Assembly (NCBI RefSeq): GCF_014642075.1
Contig: NZ_BMIK01000001.1
Location: 124,001 to 188,000, forward strand
Length of the DNA stretch: 64,000 nt
Direction of reading: 5' to 3'
Source: Parapedobacter defluvii
Lineage (GTDB): Bacteria > Bacteroidota > Bacteroidia > Sphingobacteriales > Sphingobacteriaceae
How positions within the stretch are numbered: the stretch's first letter is position 1; every line of letters begins with the position of its first letter. The notes under the pieces were generated by a model. It did not search any database. It saw only the letters and a list, made by a program, of their open reading frames with translations, and had not been told where the DNA came from. The translations under genes were made by a program, and so were the position numbers. Positions 47,749 to 57,731 of the stretch are shown piece by piece.

Positions 47749-47769
47749 AAGTCAAAAGTTAAAATTAAA
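47749..47769. repeat. Heptad tandem repeat tract (unit AAGTCAA) between ilvB and ilvN
   Basis: Three in-phase units, AAGTCAA, AAGTTAA, AATTAAA, 6 bp upstream of the ilvN ATG. In gene orientation they read TTGACTT and TTAACTT, with TGA and TAA. Same family as 40225-40252. Confidence 0.75.
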
Positions 47770-47780
47770 AAGCCATAAAA

Positions 47781-49520
47781 TTACTTCAACCTTATCTCGG
47801 CAACACTGCTTCCCTGCGGAACCATCGGAAACACGTTGTTTTCCTTACCCACCATTACCTCAAGCAGGTAGGAACCGTCGTGTGCAATCATGTCGCTCAA
47901 TGCTTGTTCCAAATCTTTGCGTTCGCGGACGCTTTTTCCGGGTATACCGTATCCTTTGGCAACCGTCACGAAATCGGGACTGGCAATGTTGACAAACGAA
48001 TACCGTCTGTCGTGGAAAAGCTGCTGCCATTGGCGCACCATGCCTAAAAATTCGTTGTTGAGGATCAGAATCTTCACTTTGGCTCCAAACTGCATAATTG
48101 TTCCAAGTTCCTGGATGGTCATCTGAATCCCTCCATCCCCAATGATGGCTACAACCGTCCGGTCCGGTGTGCCGTACCAGGCGCCGATGGCGGCGGGAAG
48201 CCCGAATCCCATGGTGCCCAAGCCGCCCGATGTAACGTTGCTCTTTGACCGGTTAAACTTGGCGTAACGGCAGGCAACCATCTGGTGCTGGCCGACGTCC
48301 GTCACGATGACGGCCTCACCGTGCGTGAGCTCGTTTAATATCCTGATTACTTCACCCATTGTCATGATCTCTGATGTAGGGTTCAGTTCATCGTGGATAA
48401 CTTCCTTGATTTCCGCTTGTTCCAATTCCCGGAAACGCCCCAGCCATTCCGCATGGTTGCGGGCATCTACCAGTCCGGTAAGGAGCGGAAGCGTTTCTTT
48501 ACAATCGCCCCAAACGGGAACCGTGGTTTTTACGTTTTTATCAATTTCGGCGGGGTCGATATCGAGGTGAATAACCTTGGCCTGTTTGGCATATTTATCC
48601 AACCTACCCGTTACCCGGTCATCGAAGCGCATGCCGATTGCAATGAGCACATCGCATTCATTGGTCAGCACATTTGGAGCGTAGTTGCCATGCATACCCA
48701 GCATTCCGACATGTAAGGGATGGCCGGTTTCCAAGGCGCTTAACCCCATTACGGTAGCGGCGGCGGGAATTCCGGCTTTTTCAATGAATGCTTTGAACTC
48801 AGCTTCGGCCCGGCCCAGGATGACGCCCTGGCCGAATAAAACAAACGGGCGTTGCGCTTCGTTAATCAATGCGGCCGCTTGTTCGACATATTCCCTGCGT
48901 ACAATGGGTTTGGGGCGGTAGCTACGGATGTGGTTGCATACCTTGTATCCTTCGTAGTCAAATAACTGCAGTTGTGCATTCTTGGTAATATCAATAAGTA
49001 CGGGGCCCGGTCTGCCCGTGCGTGCTATGTGGAATGCTTTGGCCAAAGCCGAGGGAATCTCACAGGCATCTGTGACCTGGTAGTTCCATTTGGTTACCGG
49101 AGCAGTGATGTTGATCACATCGGTTTCCTGGAATGCATCGGTTCCCAATAGGTGGGCAAATACCTGACCGGTAACGCAGACGATGGGATTGCTGTCAATC
49201 ATTGCATCGGCCAGTCCTGTCACTAAGTTGGTCGCACCTGGACCGCTGGTGGCAAATACCACACCTACACGGCCGGAAGTACGTGCATAGCCCTGAGCCG
49301 CATGGATACCGCCCTGTTCATGCCGCACAAGGACATGTTTCAGTCTGTCGTTGTAATCGTACAATGCGTCGTAAATGGGCATGATGGCTCCTCCGGGATA
49401 ACCGAATAGGATATCCACACCTTCTGCCAATAGCGCTTCTAACACGGCTTGTGAGCCGCTTAACTGGATAGTTTCTGCCTCTTTTTGGGGTGCGTCCTTG
49501 GTGATTTCCAACGTATTCAT
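47781..49520 (-). CDS. ilvB: Acetolactate synthase large (catalytic) subunit
   Basis: A 579-residue thiamine-diphosphate enzyme that forms acetolactate and acetohydroxybutyrate. It shows FGYPGGAIMPIYDAL with VRHEQGGIHAAQGYAR (the catalytic Glu), TSGPGATNLVTG, and the ThDP motif beginning GDGGIQM and ending in LILNN. The FAD-binding middle domain is present. It follows ilvD with an 84-bp gap that is filled mostly by a heptad repeat tract. Confidence 0.97.
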   Translation of the reverse strand: MNTLEITKDAPQKEAETIQLSGSQAVLEALLAEGVDILFGYPGGAIMPIYDALYDYNDRLKHVLVRHEQGGIHAAQGYARTSGRVGVVFATSGPGATNLVTGLADAMIDSNPIVCVTGQVFAHLLGTDAFQETDVINITAPVTKWNYQVTDACEIPSALAKAFHIARTGRPGPVLIDITKNAQLQLFDYEGYKVCNHIRSYRPKPIVRREYVEQAAALINEAQRPFVLFGQGVILGRAEAEFKAFIEKAGIPAAATVMGLSALETGHPLHVGMLGMHGNYAPNVLTNECDVLIAIGMRFDDRVTGRLDKYAKQAKVIHLDIDPAEIDKNVKTTVPVWGDCKETLPLLTGLVDARNHAEWLGRFRELEQAEIKEVIHDELNPTSEIMTMGEVIRILNELTHGEAVIVTDVGQHQMVACRYAKFNRSKSNVTSGGLGTMGFGLPAAIGAWYGTPDRTVVAIIGDGGIQMTIQELGTIMQFGAKVKILILNNEFLGMVRQWQQLFHDRRYSFVNIASPDFVTVAKGYGIPGKSVRERKDLEQALSDMIAHDGSYLLEVMVGKENNVFPMVPQGSSVAEIRLK

Positions 49521-49536
49521 AGCCTTTTTATTTTAG

Positions 49537-49606
49537 TTGTCGGCTTTCAGCAATTGGCTGTCAGCTTTTTACTTTTGACGTTTGATTTTTTACTTTTTAC
49601 TTACTC
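49537..49606. repeat. Chimeric heptad tract (CTGTCAG then CTTTTGA) between ilvD and ilvB
   Basis: Ten in-phase units: TTGTCGG, CTTTCAG, CAATTGG, CTGTCAG, CTTTTTA, CTTTTGA, CGTTTGA, TTTTTTA, CTTTTTA, CTTACTC. The first four belong to the CTGTCAG family and the rest to the reverse complement of the AAGTCAA family, with no break in phase. The ilvD stop codon starts in the last unit. Confidence 0.92.
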
Positions 49607-51302
49607 AACATTCATCGGTAACGCAGCCCGAAGCCGCGTCGGCTACGGTTCTTGCATATTTGTAAAGTACACCTTTGTTTACCTTCAGCGCAGGTTTCTG
49701 CCAGGCTGCCCGGCGTTGTGCGATCACTTCATCGGATACAAGTAACGAAATGGTATTATTCACTGCATCAATGACAATGGTATCCTCGTCTTCCACCAGT
49801 CCGATCAATCCGCCTTCGTAAGACTCGGGTGTGATGTGTCCTACGACGAATCCATGTGTTCCGCCGCTGAAACGACCGTCTGTGATGAGCGCAACGCTTT
49901 TTCCCAGTCCTGCACCGATAATGGCCGAAGTGGGTTTCAGCATTTCGGGCATACCCGGTGCACCCTTGGGGCCTTCGTTTTTAATAACCACCACGTCACC
50001 GCGTTTAACGCGACCCGAAGCGAGCCCCGCAATCAGGTCCTTTTCGCCGTCGAATACACGGGCGGGGCCTTCAAACCGCTCTCCCTCCTTGCCGGAGATT
50101 TTAGCTACACTGCCCTTTTCGGCCAGGTTTCCATAAAGAATCTGGAGATGCCCATTGGGCTTGATGGGATTGTCCAATGTCTGGACGATCGGCTGATCGA
50201 TTTCATTGATCGGCGTTACGTCCGAAAGATTTTCAGCAAGTGTCTGTCCGGTTACCGTCAAGCAATCGCCGTGGAGAAGCCCCTCGTTAAGCAGGTACTT
50301 CATTACTGCGGGAACACCGCCATACTGATGCAGGTCCTGCATCAGGTATTTGCCGCTGGGCTTGAAGTCGGCCAGCACAGGTGTCTGATCGCTCATGCGT
50401 TGGAAATCATCCTGCGTGACTTCCACGCCCACGCTTTTGCCGATCGCGATAAAATGCAGCACCGCATTGGTACTGCCGCCGAGCACAATGATTACGCGCA
50501 GCGCATTTTCAAAAGCTTTCCGGGTCATGATATCCGAAGGCTTGATGTCACGCTCCAACAAAATGCGGATGTATTTTCCAGCTTCTTTGCATTCCTTGCG
50601 TTTTTCCGGACTTACTGCGGGATAGGAAGATGAATAGGGAAGGCTCATACCCAATGCCTCGATGGCGGCCGCCATGGTATTGGCCGTATACATGCCGCCA
50701 CAGGCTCCGGCGCCCGGACAGCTGTTTTTGACAATGCCGATAAAGTCTTCTTCCGAGAGATTTCCGGCAATCTTTTGTCCAAGTGCTTCAAAGGAAGAAA
50801 TGATATTGAGATCCTGACCTTTGTAGTGCCCCGGGGCGATGGTGCCTCCGTAAACCATAATGGAAGGCCTGTTTAACCGGGCCATAGCCATGATGGATCC
50901 CGGCATGTTTTTGTCGCATCCCGGAATGGCAATCAAGCCGTCGTAATATTGGCCGCCGCAAATGGCCTCGATGCTGTCGGCAATGATGTCGCGGCTCACG
51001 AGCGAATAACGCATACCATCCGTACCATTACTCATGCCGTCACTTACGCCAATGGTATTAAAAACGAGACCGACCAGGTTATGATCCCACACTCCTTCTT
51101 TCACAACCTTTGCGAGGTCATTCAGGTGCATGTTACACGTATTGCCGTCATACCCCATACTGGCAATACCCACCTGTGCTTTTTGCATGTCATCATCGGT
51201 CAATCCGATTCCGTATAACATCGCCTGGGCAGCGGGTTGCGTCTTGTCTTGTGTTAATACCTTACTGTACTTGTTCAGTTCTGTTGTTTGTTCAGTTAGC
51301 AT
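49605..51302 (-). CDS. ilvD: Dihydroxy-acid dehydratase
   Basis: A 565-residue iron-sulfur enzyme common to valine, isoleucine and leucine synthesis. Cluster cysteines are in [11 protein letters not shown] and [17 protein letters not shown], and the C-terminal signature is [17 protein letters not shown]. It starts 2 bp after the ilvE stop, so the pair is coupled at the head of the operon. Its 3' end touches the chimeric heptad tract. Confidence 0.98.
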   Translation of the reverse strand: MLTEQTTELNKYSKVLTQDKTQPAAQAMLYGIGLTDDDMQKAQVGIASMGYDGNTCNMHLNDLAKVVKEGVWDHNLVGLVFNTIGVSDGMSNGTDGMRYSLVSRDIIADSIEAICGGQYYDGLIAIPGCDKNMPGSIMAMARLNRPSIMVYGGTIAPGHYKGQDLNIISSFEALGQKIAGNLSEEDFIGIVKNSCPGAGACGGMYTANTMAAAIEALGMSLPYSSSYPAVSPEKRKECKEAGKYIRILLERDIKPSDIMTRKAFENALRVIIVLGGSTNAVLHFIAIGKSVGVEVTQDDFQRMSDQTPVLADFKPSGKYLMQDLHQYGGVPAVMKYLLNEGLLHGDCLTVTGQTLAENLSDVTPINEIDQPIVQTLDNPIKPNGHLQILYGNLAEKGSVAKISGKEGERFEGPARVFDGEKDLIAGLASGRVKRGDVVVIKNEGPKGAPGMPEMLKPTSAIIGAGLGKSVALITDGRFSGGTHGFVVGHITPESYEGGLIGLVEDEDTIVIDAVNNTISLLVSDEVIAQRRAAWQKPALKVNKGVLYKYARTVADAASGCVTDEC

Positions 51303-51304
51303 GA

Positions 51305-52195
51305 TTATATGATTACTTCATAATTTTCTTTTTCCAGGGTCAGATTTTTATAAGCCCGTTGTATCGTAGCACCCAAGGTATCGCTCCATGCTTCTGGGAA
51401 AACAGCATCGTCCACCGAGGCAATGCCTACGATGCCGGTAGCCGTACCGGAAAGGAATGCACTGTCTGCTGCCAGGAAGTCTTCCGGAGTAAGCTTTTTC
51501 TCGATGACATCGATGTTCAATACATTGGCAATCTCCAACACGGTTTGCCGGGTGATACCCGGGAAAATAGCACCAAGTGCCGGCGTATATAGTGCCGCAT
51601 CCTTTTCAATGAACAGATTGTTGCTGGACGCTTGCGCAACGTATCCGTCACTGTCAAGCAGGATGGCTTCATCAAACCCCCGTTGAGTGGCTTCGTTCGT
51701 CGCCAAGATCGATGCTACATATTGGCCGGAAATCTTTGCCTCCGCAGGTAAGGAATTGGGATTCGGCCGCTGGTAAGGCGATATCGATACCCGGATGAGA
51801 TCCGTGCCTAGGAAAGGCCCCCATTCCCAGGCGGTGATGACAATATTGGAATCTTTTGCCGGTGTCAAGTACATATTCTGGCCGGTGGTAACCAAAGGCC
51901 TGATGTAAGCGCTCCGTAAATTGTTTTTTCCAAGAAGTTCGTACGTATGTTCAACCAGCAGGTTGGTTTTCCACGGAAAGGGGATACCCACAAGTTCGCA
52001 CGAACGACGAAGACGATCGTAATGTTGCTCCGCACGGAATATCCGGGTGCCATTGTGTGTGTTATATGCCCGGATACCTTCAATGGCCGAATAACCATAA
52101 TGCAACGATTGGCCAAATAAGTCAACTTCGGTACGGTCCGCTTTAACGAACGTTCCGTTGAAATATACCCACGTATTTTTACTGAAATATTTCAT
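51305..52195 (-). CDS. ilvE: Branched-chain amino acid aminotransferase
   Basis: A 296-residue fold-type IV PLP enzyme that does the last step of valine, leucine and isoleucine synthesis. It shows [17 protein letters not shown] and [11 protein letters not shown] at the N-terminus and [20 protein letters not shown], typical of the class IV signature. It is the first gene of the branched-chain cluster, and the promoter of the whole cluster should lie upstream (52196-52531). Confidence 0.96.
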   Translation of the reverse strand: MKYFSKNTWVYFNGTFVKADRTEVDLFGQSLHYGYSAIEGIRAYNTHNGTRIFRAEQHYDRLRRSCELVGIPFPWKTNLLVEHTYELLGKNNLRSAYIRPLVTTGQNMYLTPAKDSNIVITAWEWGPFLGTDLIRVSISPYQRPNPNSLPAEAKISGQYVASILATNEATQRGFDEAILLDSDGYVAQASSNNLFIEKDAALYTPALGAIFPGITRQTVLEIANVLNIDVIEKKLTPEDFLAADSAFLSGTATGIVGIASVDDAVFPEAWSDTLGATIQRAYKNLTLEKENYEVII

Positions 52196-52531
52196 ATCCG
52201 TTAACCCATAAATTTAGCAAAATTACGTCTAATGACGCACCTGGATTTCCCTCCCAAAGTTACCATAGGTTATTGTCTCTTTTAGACTTTATTAAGGTAG
52301 GATGTTTATTTATTACTGGCAATAGGCAAAAGGAGTTTTTTCAAATAAGAATATTATTTCAAATATATAATATATATAGAATTTTATTCTTATTTTATTA
52401 TTTTATTCCAAATAAAGTAATGTTGTAATTATACCAAAACCAATTTTGGTATTCAGTATGATTTTTGGGTGGTAGGTATAAACGCATTAAATTCTGCGTA
52501 AAATGGGATGGATTAACAATAAAGCTGAAAA
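52196..52531 (-). promoter_or_regulatory. Upstream regulatory region of the branched-chain cluster
   Basis: 336 bp, very AT-rich around 52340-52430. A -7-like TAACTTTG lies at 52262-52255 on the minus strand, about 60 bp before the ilvE ATG; TATATTTG at 52367-52360 is another candidate. Neither has a correctly spaced TTTG. A perfect 9-bp inverted repeat ATACCAAAA/TTTTGGTAT (52431-52452, 4-base spacer) may be an operator. No leader peptide rich in Leu, Ile or Val and no T-box were seen. A 21-codon frame at 52201-52266 ends just before ilvE but is not rich in these residues. Confidence 0.5.
52431..52452. promoter_or_regulatory. Inverted repeat, possible operator upstream of ilvE
   Basis: Perfect 9-bp arms ATACCAAAA and TTTTGGTAT with the spacer CCAA, flanked by very AT-rich DNA. 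It lies about 235 bp upstream of ilvE and 80 bp beyond the atp terminator. No T run follows, so a protein-binding site is more likely than a terminator. Confidence 0.5.
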
Positions 52532-52569
52532 AAAAGACCTCTCGGCACCCGGGTGCCGAGAGGTCTTTT
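52532..52569 (-). terminator. Strong terminator of the atpD-atpC operon
   Basis: A perfect 38-bp palindrome with two 19-bp arms and no spacer (the centre forms the loop), GC-rich in the middle and A/T at the ends. On the minus strand it is followed by a run of eight T. It lies 56 bp after the atpC stop codon. On the plus strand a T-rich stretch also follows. A second weak stem (CCCGA/TCGGG, near 52587-52608) lies between it and atpC. Confidence 0.92.
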
Positions 52570-52625
52570 AATTTTAATTTTTATCCCGAGCAGCTTCTCT
52601 TTCGGGACTTACTGCGTTTAGCTTT

Positions 52626-52874
52626 TTAATTTTCAATAATCCCCTCGGCAAGCACCGTAATTTCATTGTGGACAACTTCCACAACGCCTCCGATAATCCG
52701 GATAATTTCTTCGCTTTTGCCGGTCCGGATTATCACCTTCCCGTCCTCCAGTGTAGACACGATGGGAGCATGATCTTTCAGTACTTCAAAAGATCCTGCC
52801 GAGCCGGGTACAGTCACCGAAGTGACTTCACCGCTATATACAGGCTTGTCTGGAGTAATAATTGTGAGCTTCAT
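52626..52874 (-). CDS. atpC: F1Fo ATP synthase epsilon subunit
   Basis: An 82-residue protein that corresponds to the N-terminal beta-sandwich domain only (TIITPDKPVYSGEVTSVTVPG, GSFEVLKDHAPIVSTLEDG). The C-terminal helical hairpin found in E. coli is absent, which is normal for Bacteroidota. It regulates coupling in the F1 stalk. It follows atpD with a 42-bp gap that is one heptad repeat tract. Confidence 0.96.
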   Translation of the reverse strand: MKLTIITPDKPVYSGEVTSVTVPGSAGSFEVLKDHAPIVSTLEDGKVIIRTGKSEEIIRIIGGVVEVVHNEITVLAEGIIEN

Positions 52875-52916
52875 TTCGTACTTCTAACTTCGTACCTCTA
52901 ACCTCGTACTTATTGT
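52875..52916. repeat. Heptad tandem repeat tract that exactly fills the atpD-atpC gap
   Basis: The 42 bp between the atpC start codon and the atpD stop codon are exactly six units: TTCGTAC, TTCTAAC, TTCGTAC, CTCTAAC, CTCGTAC, TTATTGT. Same family as the tract in the 3' end of cimA. In gene orientation units read GTTAGAR and so carry TAG. Confidence 0.93.
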
Positions 52917-54473
<1,557 letters not shown>

Positions 54474-54487
54474 TTAATTTTGGACTG

Positions 54488-54518
54488 CAAAAATACGTTT
54501 AAAAGAATTAAAAGCAAA
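54488..54518 (-). promoter_or_regulatory. Promoter of atpD-atpC (TTTG-N19-TATTTTTG)
   Basis: On the minus strand TTTG (54518-54515) and TATTTTTG (54495-54488) are separated by 19 bases, an exact match to the Bacteroidota housekeeping consensus and the same spacing as the ECF sigma promoter. Transcription would start near 54481, giving a leader of about 60 bases to the atpD ATG at 54419. Confidence 0.75.
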
Positions 54519-54595
54519 TTTAAATGTAAAGAATTGTTGGATAGCTTACGCTTACCTTATATGTACGGAATCTGCCTCTCCCGATCGGCCATTCA

Positions 54596-55609
54596 CTACT
54601 TGCGGTCCGCGCCTTGCCTCGCGATCATCCATCCCGGATAGATGGACGCTGGTTTGCTGACCTCATCCAAACGGGCGAGTTCATCCGCAGAGAGTTTGCT
54701 AGCTACCGCTTTCAGGTTATCTTCCAATTGGTCATTTCGTTTGGCACCGATAATGACGGAAGTGACCGATGGTTGGTGCAATAACCAGGAGAGCGCTACC
54801 TGTGGTATGGTAATCCCTTTACTTGTTGCAATCTCGCGCATAATCTCGATGACATCAAATGCTTTTTCTTTGTCCACAGGTGGAAAATCAAAGTTAATTC
54901 TTCTACCGTCCTCCGGGGCCGTGTGCCGCCCGTATTTACCGCTGAGTAATCCTCCTGCCAGTGGGCTCCAGACCATCAACCCTAACTGCTGGTCTGCTAG
55001 CAACGGGACGATCTCGTGTTCGATGTCGCGTCCGGCAATGGTATAATAGGCTTGTAAGGATACGAATTTGGCAAGATGTTCCCTGGCCGATATTCCCAAT
55101 GCTTTCATGATCTGCCAGGCGGCAAGGTTGCTGCATCCGATATAGCGTACCTTGCCCGATTGGACCAGGTTATCCAGGGCCGACAGGGTCTCTTCCAGAG
55201 GCGTCAGTGCATCATATCCATGGATCTGGTACAGGTCGATGTAATCCGTGTTCAACCGTTTTAGGCTTTCGTCAGCCTGCTGAAGGATGTGTTTACGGGA
55301 CAGGCCAATTTGATTCGGACCATCTCCCATCTTTCCCCTTACCTTGGTGGCGAGGACAAGGTCATCGCGATGAAGGCCGAGATTGCGGATGGATTGGCCG
55401 GTCAGTTGTTCACTGAGTCCTTCACTGTATACGTTGGCGGTATCAATGAAATTGATTCCTGCGTCAACGGATTTTTTTACGAGCAGGTCCACCTCTTCCT
55501 GAGGTAGTGTACCGAAAGAAGTCCACATGCCTTTGCCACCGAAGGTCATGGTGCCAAGACACAATTCGGATACTTTTAAACCCGTATTTCCTAATAAGTT
55601 ATATTTCAT
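54596..55609 (-). CDS. Aldo/keto reductase
   Basis: A 337-residue NADPH-dependent reductase of the TIM-barrel family. The catalytic set is seen as Asp and Tyr in DTANVYSEGLSE, Lys in VLATKVRGK and His in YQIHGYDALTP. It is close to the bacterial AKRs of the YajO/Tas/AKR11-12 type. It is a single-gene unit; a -7-like TATATTTG lies at 55735-55728 on the minus strand, with TTTG 15 rather than 19 bases away. The substrate is unknown. Confidence 0.92.
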   Translation of the reverse strand: MKYNLLGNTGLKVSELCLGTMTFGGKGMWTSFGTLPQEEVDLLVKKSVDAGINFIDTANVYSEGLSEQLTGQSIRNLGLHRDDLVLATKVRGKMGDGPNQIGLSRKHILQQADESLKRLNTDYIDLYQIHGYDALTPLEETLSALDNLVQSGKVRYIGCSNLAAWQIMKALGISAREHLAKFVSLQAYYTIAGRDIEHEIVPLLADQQLGLMVWSPLAGGLLSGKYGRHTAPEDGRRINFDFPPVDKEKAFDVIEIMREIATSKGITIPQVALSWLLHQPSVTSVIIGAKRNDQLEDNLKAVASKLSADELARLDEVSKPASIYPGWMIARQGADRK

Positions 55610-55793
55610 GTTTTCTTCTTTTTTTAATACTGTGTTTGTTTACTATTACGTTAGATGGCGGCGCTTGTCAGTGGGTAGGTTTACTGATCATTCGCCGGGC
55701 AACGGATGAAGGTTTGGAACTGGAAGACAAATATACAACACTGCGCAACTCAAAAGCGTTAAGCAAACGTAAAATTTTGGTTTGGGATCTGTG

Positions 55794-56912
55794 TTAGGGA
55801 TAATAGCGGCCGATGTGTTCAACAATGGCCTTGCGAAGTGCAAGCGGCTCAATCATGCCCATCTGCCGGTAAACAATTTCCCCGCCCGGGGCGATCAGGA
55901 TGGTATATGGCAATGCCCCCTGCCATTCCTCGTCCACAGCCTCCATGAGATCATATTTGTTCTCATCGCCGAAATGCAGGTTCCGGTTACTGGCATATTT
56001 TTGTTGCAGAAAGGTCCGCACGTTATCTGCCGCTGATTTGGCATCCAGGGAAACCGTCACAAAGTCGAACTCACGGTTCCGGTACATTTTGTCAGTTTCT
56101 ACTAGCGCGGAAAATTCTGCTACACAGGGCCCGCACCAGGTAGCCCAGAAATTGACCAGGCGGTATTTTCCGGAATTATTTCCGAGCAACGATTTCAGGG
56201 TGTCCAGGTTTGCCTCTTCAAGTGTCACGGGTTCTTTTCCCCATTCTTCCACTTCGTGATTTTTCCAATCCGTTTTTGATTTCCACTTTACGGAACATCC
56301 GAAAGTACGCGTCGTGGGGGTTGTTACTGCCTTACCCGCCAATAATTCATCTACCGCATTTTTCAGGTCGGATGTTTTTGCCCTGCCGATGTGTTCGTCA
56401 TCATCGATGCGGCCTACATAACGCAAAATGCGTTGTGCATCAAATACGAACGTATGCGGGGTGGTAACAGGGCCATATTGCATCGAAACCTGCTGCGTTT
56501 CGCCATCGTAGAGGTAAGGGAAGTTGTAGCCCTTGTCCTTATACCGGATTTTCATTTCTTCAAAACTGTCACTCAGGTCGGTATATCCCAATTCATCCAA
56601 TCGGATGGCAGCGTCTGAATTCGGGCTGATGGCCACAACCTGTACACCTTTGGGTTGATAGGCTGCTGTAAACGCAATAATCCGGTCTTCATAAGCCTGT
56701 GCGGTAGGGCAATGATTGCAGGTAAAGATAATAACCAGCAATTTGGCATCTTTGAAGCTATCCAGGGTATACATCCTGTCATCCACTCCCTTCAGGTTGA
56801 AGTCAGGTGCTTTTGAGCCGATCGCTAACGGCTTTGGGTCCTCCGCGTGAATCGGATGAATCAGCGCCTGAAACAGGAAGAGTAATAGAACCCCTTTTTT
56901 AAATGGCCTCAT
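55794..56912 (-). CDS. Secreted tandem thioredoxin-fold protein (AhpC/TSA-like plus TlpA-like)
   Basis: A 372-residue protein with a signal peptide (about 1-23). The first domain (about 28-195) is peroxiredoxin-like: GSKAPDFNLKGVDDRMY, active site TCNHCPTAQAY, and a Pro-Thr loop TTPHTFVFD. The second (about 225-372) is TlpA/ResA-like with NFWATWCGPCVAEF and LPYTILIAPGG. The two redox domains joined in one periplasmic protein could pass electrons between them. It starts 14 bp after the upstream coiled-coil gene and is likely cotranscribed with it. Family of each half is clear; the overall role is not. Confidence 0.88.
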   Translation of the reverse strand: MRPFKKGVLLLFLFQALIHPIHAEDPKPLAIGSKAPDFNLKGVDDRMYTLDSFKDAKLLVIIFTCNHCPTAQAYEDRIIAFTAAYQPKGVQVVAISPNSDAAIRLDELGYTDLSDSFEEMKIRYKDKGYNFPYLYDGETQQVSMQYGPVTTPHTFVFDAQRILRYVGRIDDDEHIGRAKTSDLKNAVDELLAGKAVTTPTTRTFGCSVKWKSKTDWKNHEVEEWGKEPVTLEEANLDTLKSLLGNNSGKYRLVNFWATWCGPCVAEFSALVETDKMYRNREFDFVTVSLDAKSAADNVRTFLQQKYASNRNLHFGDENKYDLMEAVDEEWQGALPYTILIAPGGEIVYRQMGMIEPLALRKAIVEHIGRYYP

Positions 56913-56926
56913 AGTTGCCTCCTTTT

Positions 56927-57553
56927 TTACCCCAGCCGCTTGTTCAGCTCGTCTTGTAGTTGCCGTTTGAGTTTCTGTTCTTTTTCCATGGCTTTCTTCC
57001 GGTGCTGGTCGAATTCCTCCTGAAGCTCTTCAATGGCCTTTTTGGTGTCGTTGGTTACCACATGGCTTTGGTTATACCGATAAATATAAAACGTCAAAGC
57101 AATAGCCAGTAAGAGGACAAGGCCCCACATAATCAAGCTATAGGTGCTTTTTTGTAAAGAAATCCCTAAGAATGAAAAACTATCTTTTTCCCGTTGTACA
57201 ATCTGCAAATCATTCCTGGCCTGGGAAAGCGAGTCCGTCATTGCGTCCACTGCGGCCTGCTGGCCGTTCTCTTTAGCCTTTAAATCGGTGATTTGTTTGG
57301 TCAGTGCTTTGATGGTATCCGACACATTTTTTCGGATTTGTTCAAGATTTGCCTGGCGAACATGCTCAATGCCATCCTGGGTTTTCGAAATCGCATAGAG
57401 ATAAATGAATTGGCTGTCAATCGTTCCACTTGTAAGAGACCCTTTGGGAGGTTCCCGTTTTGACGTGGTTTGTCCGAAAACATTTCCCAATGAAATTAAC
57501 GCAACCAGCATGGCTGGGAATGCAATGTTTCTCATGTTCGTTAGCTGTTTCAA
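56927..57553 (-). CDS. Coiled-coil membrane protein of unknown function
   Basis: A 208-residue protein with a signal peptide (about 1-28), a helical coiled-coil region (about 65-120, heptads in NVSDTIKALTKQITDLKAKE), one membrane helix (about 137-157, LIMWGLVLLLAIALTFYIYRY) and a charged C-terminal coiled coil (about 165-208, EELQEEFDQHRKKAMEKEQK). Similar proteins in Sphingobacteriaceae often carry the name tRNA (guanine-N1)-methyltransferase, for which nothing in this sequence speaks. A start six codons downstream is possible. It precedes the tandem-thioredoxin gene by 14 bp. Confidence 0.8.
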   Translation of the reverse strand: MKQLTNMRNIAFPAMLVALISLGNVFGQTTSKREPPKGSLTSGTIDSQFIYLYAISKTQDGIEHVRQANLEQIRKNVSDTIKALTKQITDLKAKENGQQAAVDAMTDSLSQARNDLQIVQREKDSFSFLGISLQKSTYSLIMWGLVLLLAIALTFYIYRYNQSHVVTNDTKKAIEELQEEFDQHRKKAMEKEQKLKRQLQDELNKRLG

Positions 57554-57731
57554 ATTAAGTTTTTAAAATTTAAAACACGATATTACGGGATTTATTGTTT
57601 AAAAGGAAATCCAATAACGAGAAAATTGAGAAAAGTAGGTATGAAAGGAAAAAAACATGACAGCACATAACAGTTCGTTTTTTCATCTTTTCTATCTTGC
57701 GCCGTTTTAATTAACCAATTGCCGTATTAGT

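Noticed and set aside
49836-50633. A 265-codon plus-strand frame within ilvD
   Set aside because: It is antisense to a conserved gene and has no recognisable motif.
52201-52266. A 21-codon frame just before ilvE as an attenuation leader peptide
   Set aside because: It has only one Leu, one Ile and two Val, and no alternative hairpins or terminator lie between it and ilvE.
52584-52628. An in-frame Lys/Arg-rich readthrough extension of atpC
   Set aside because: AtpC ends normally for the phylum, and the extension overlaps a weak stem near the terminator; it is probably chance.
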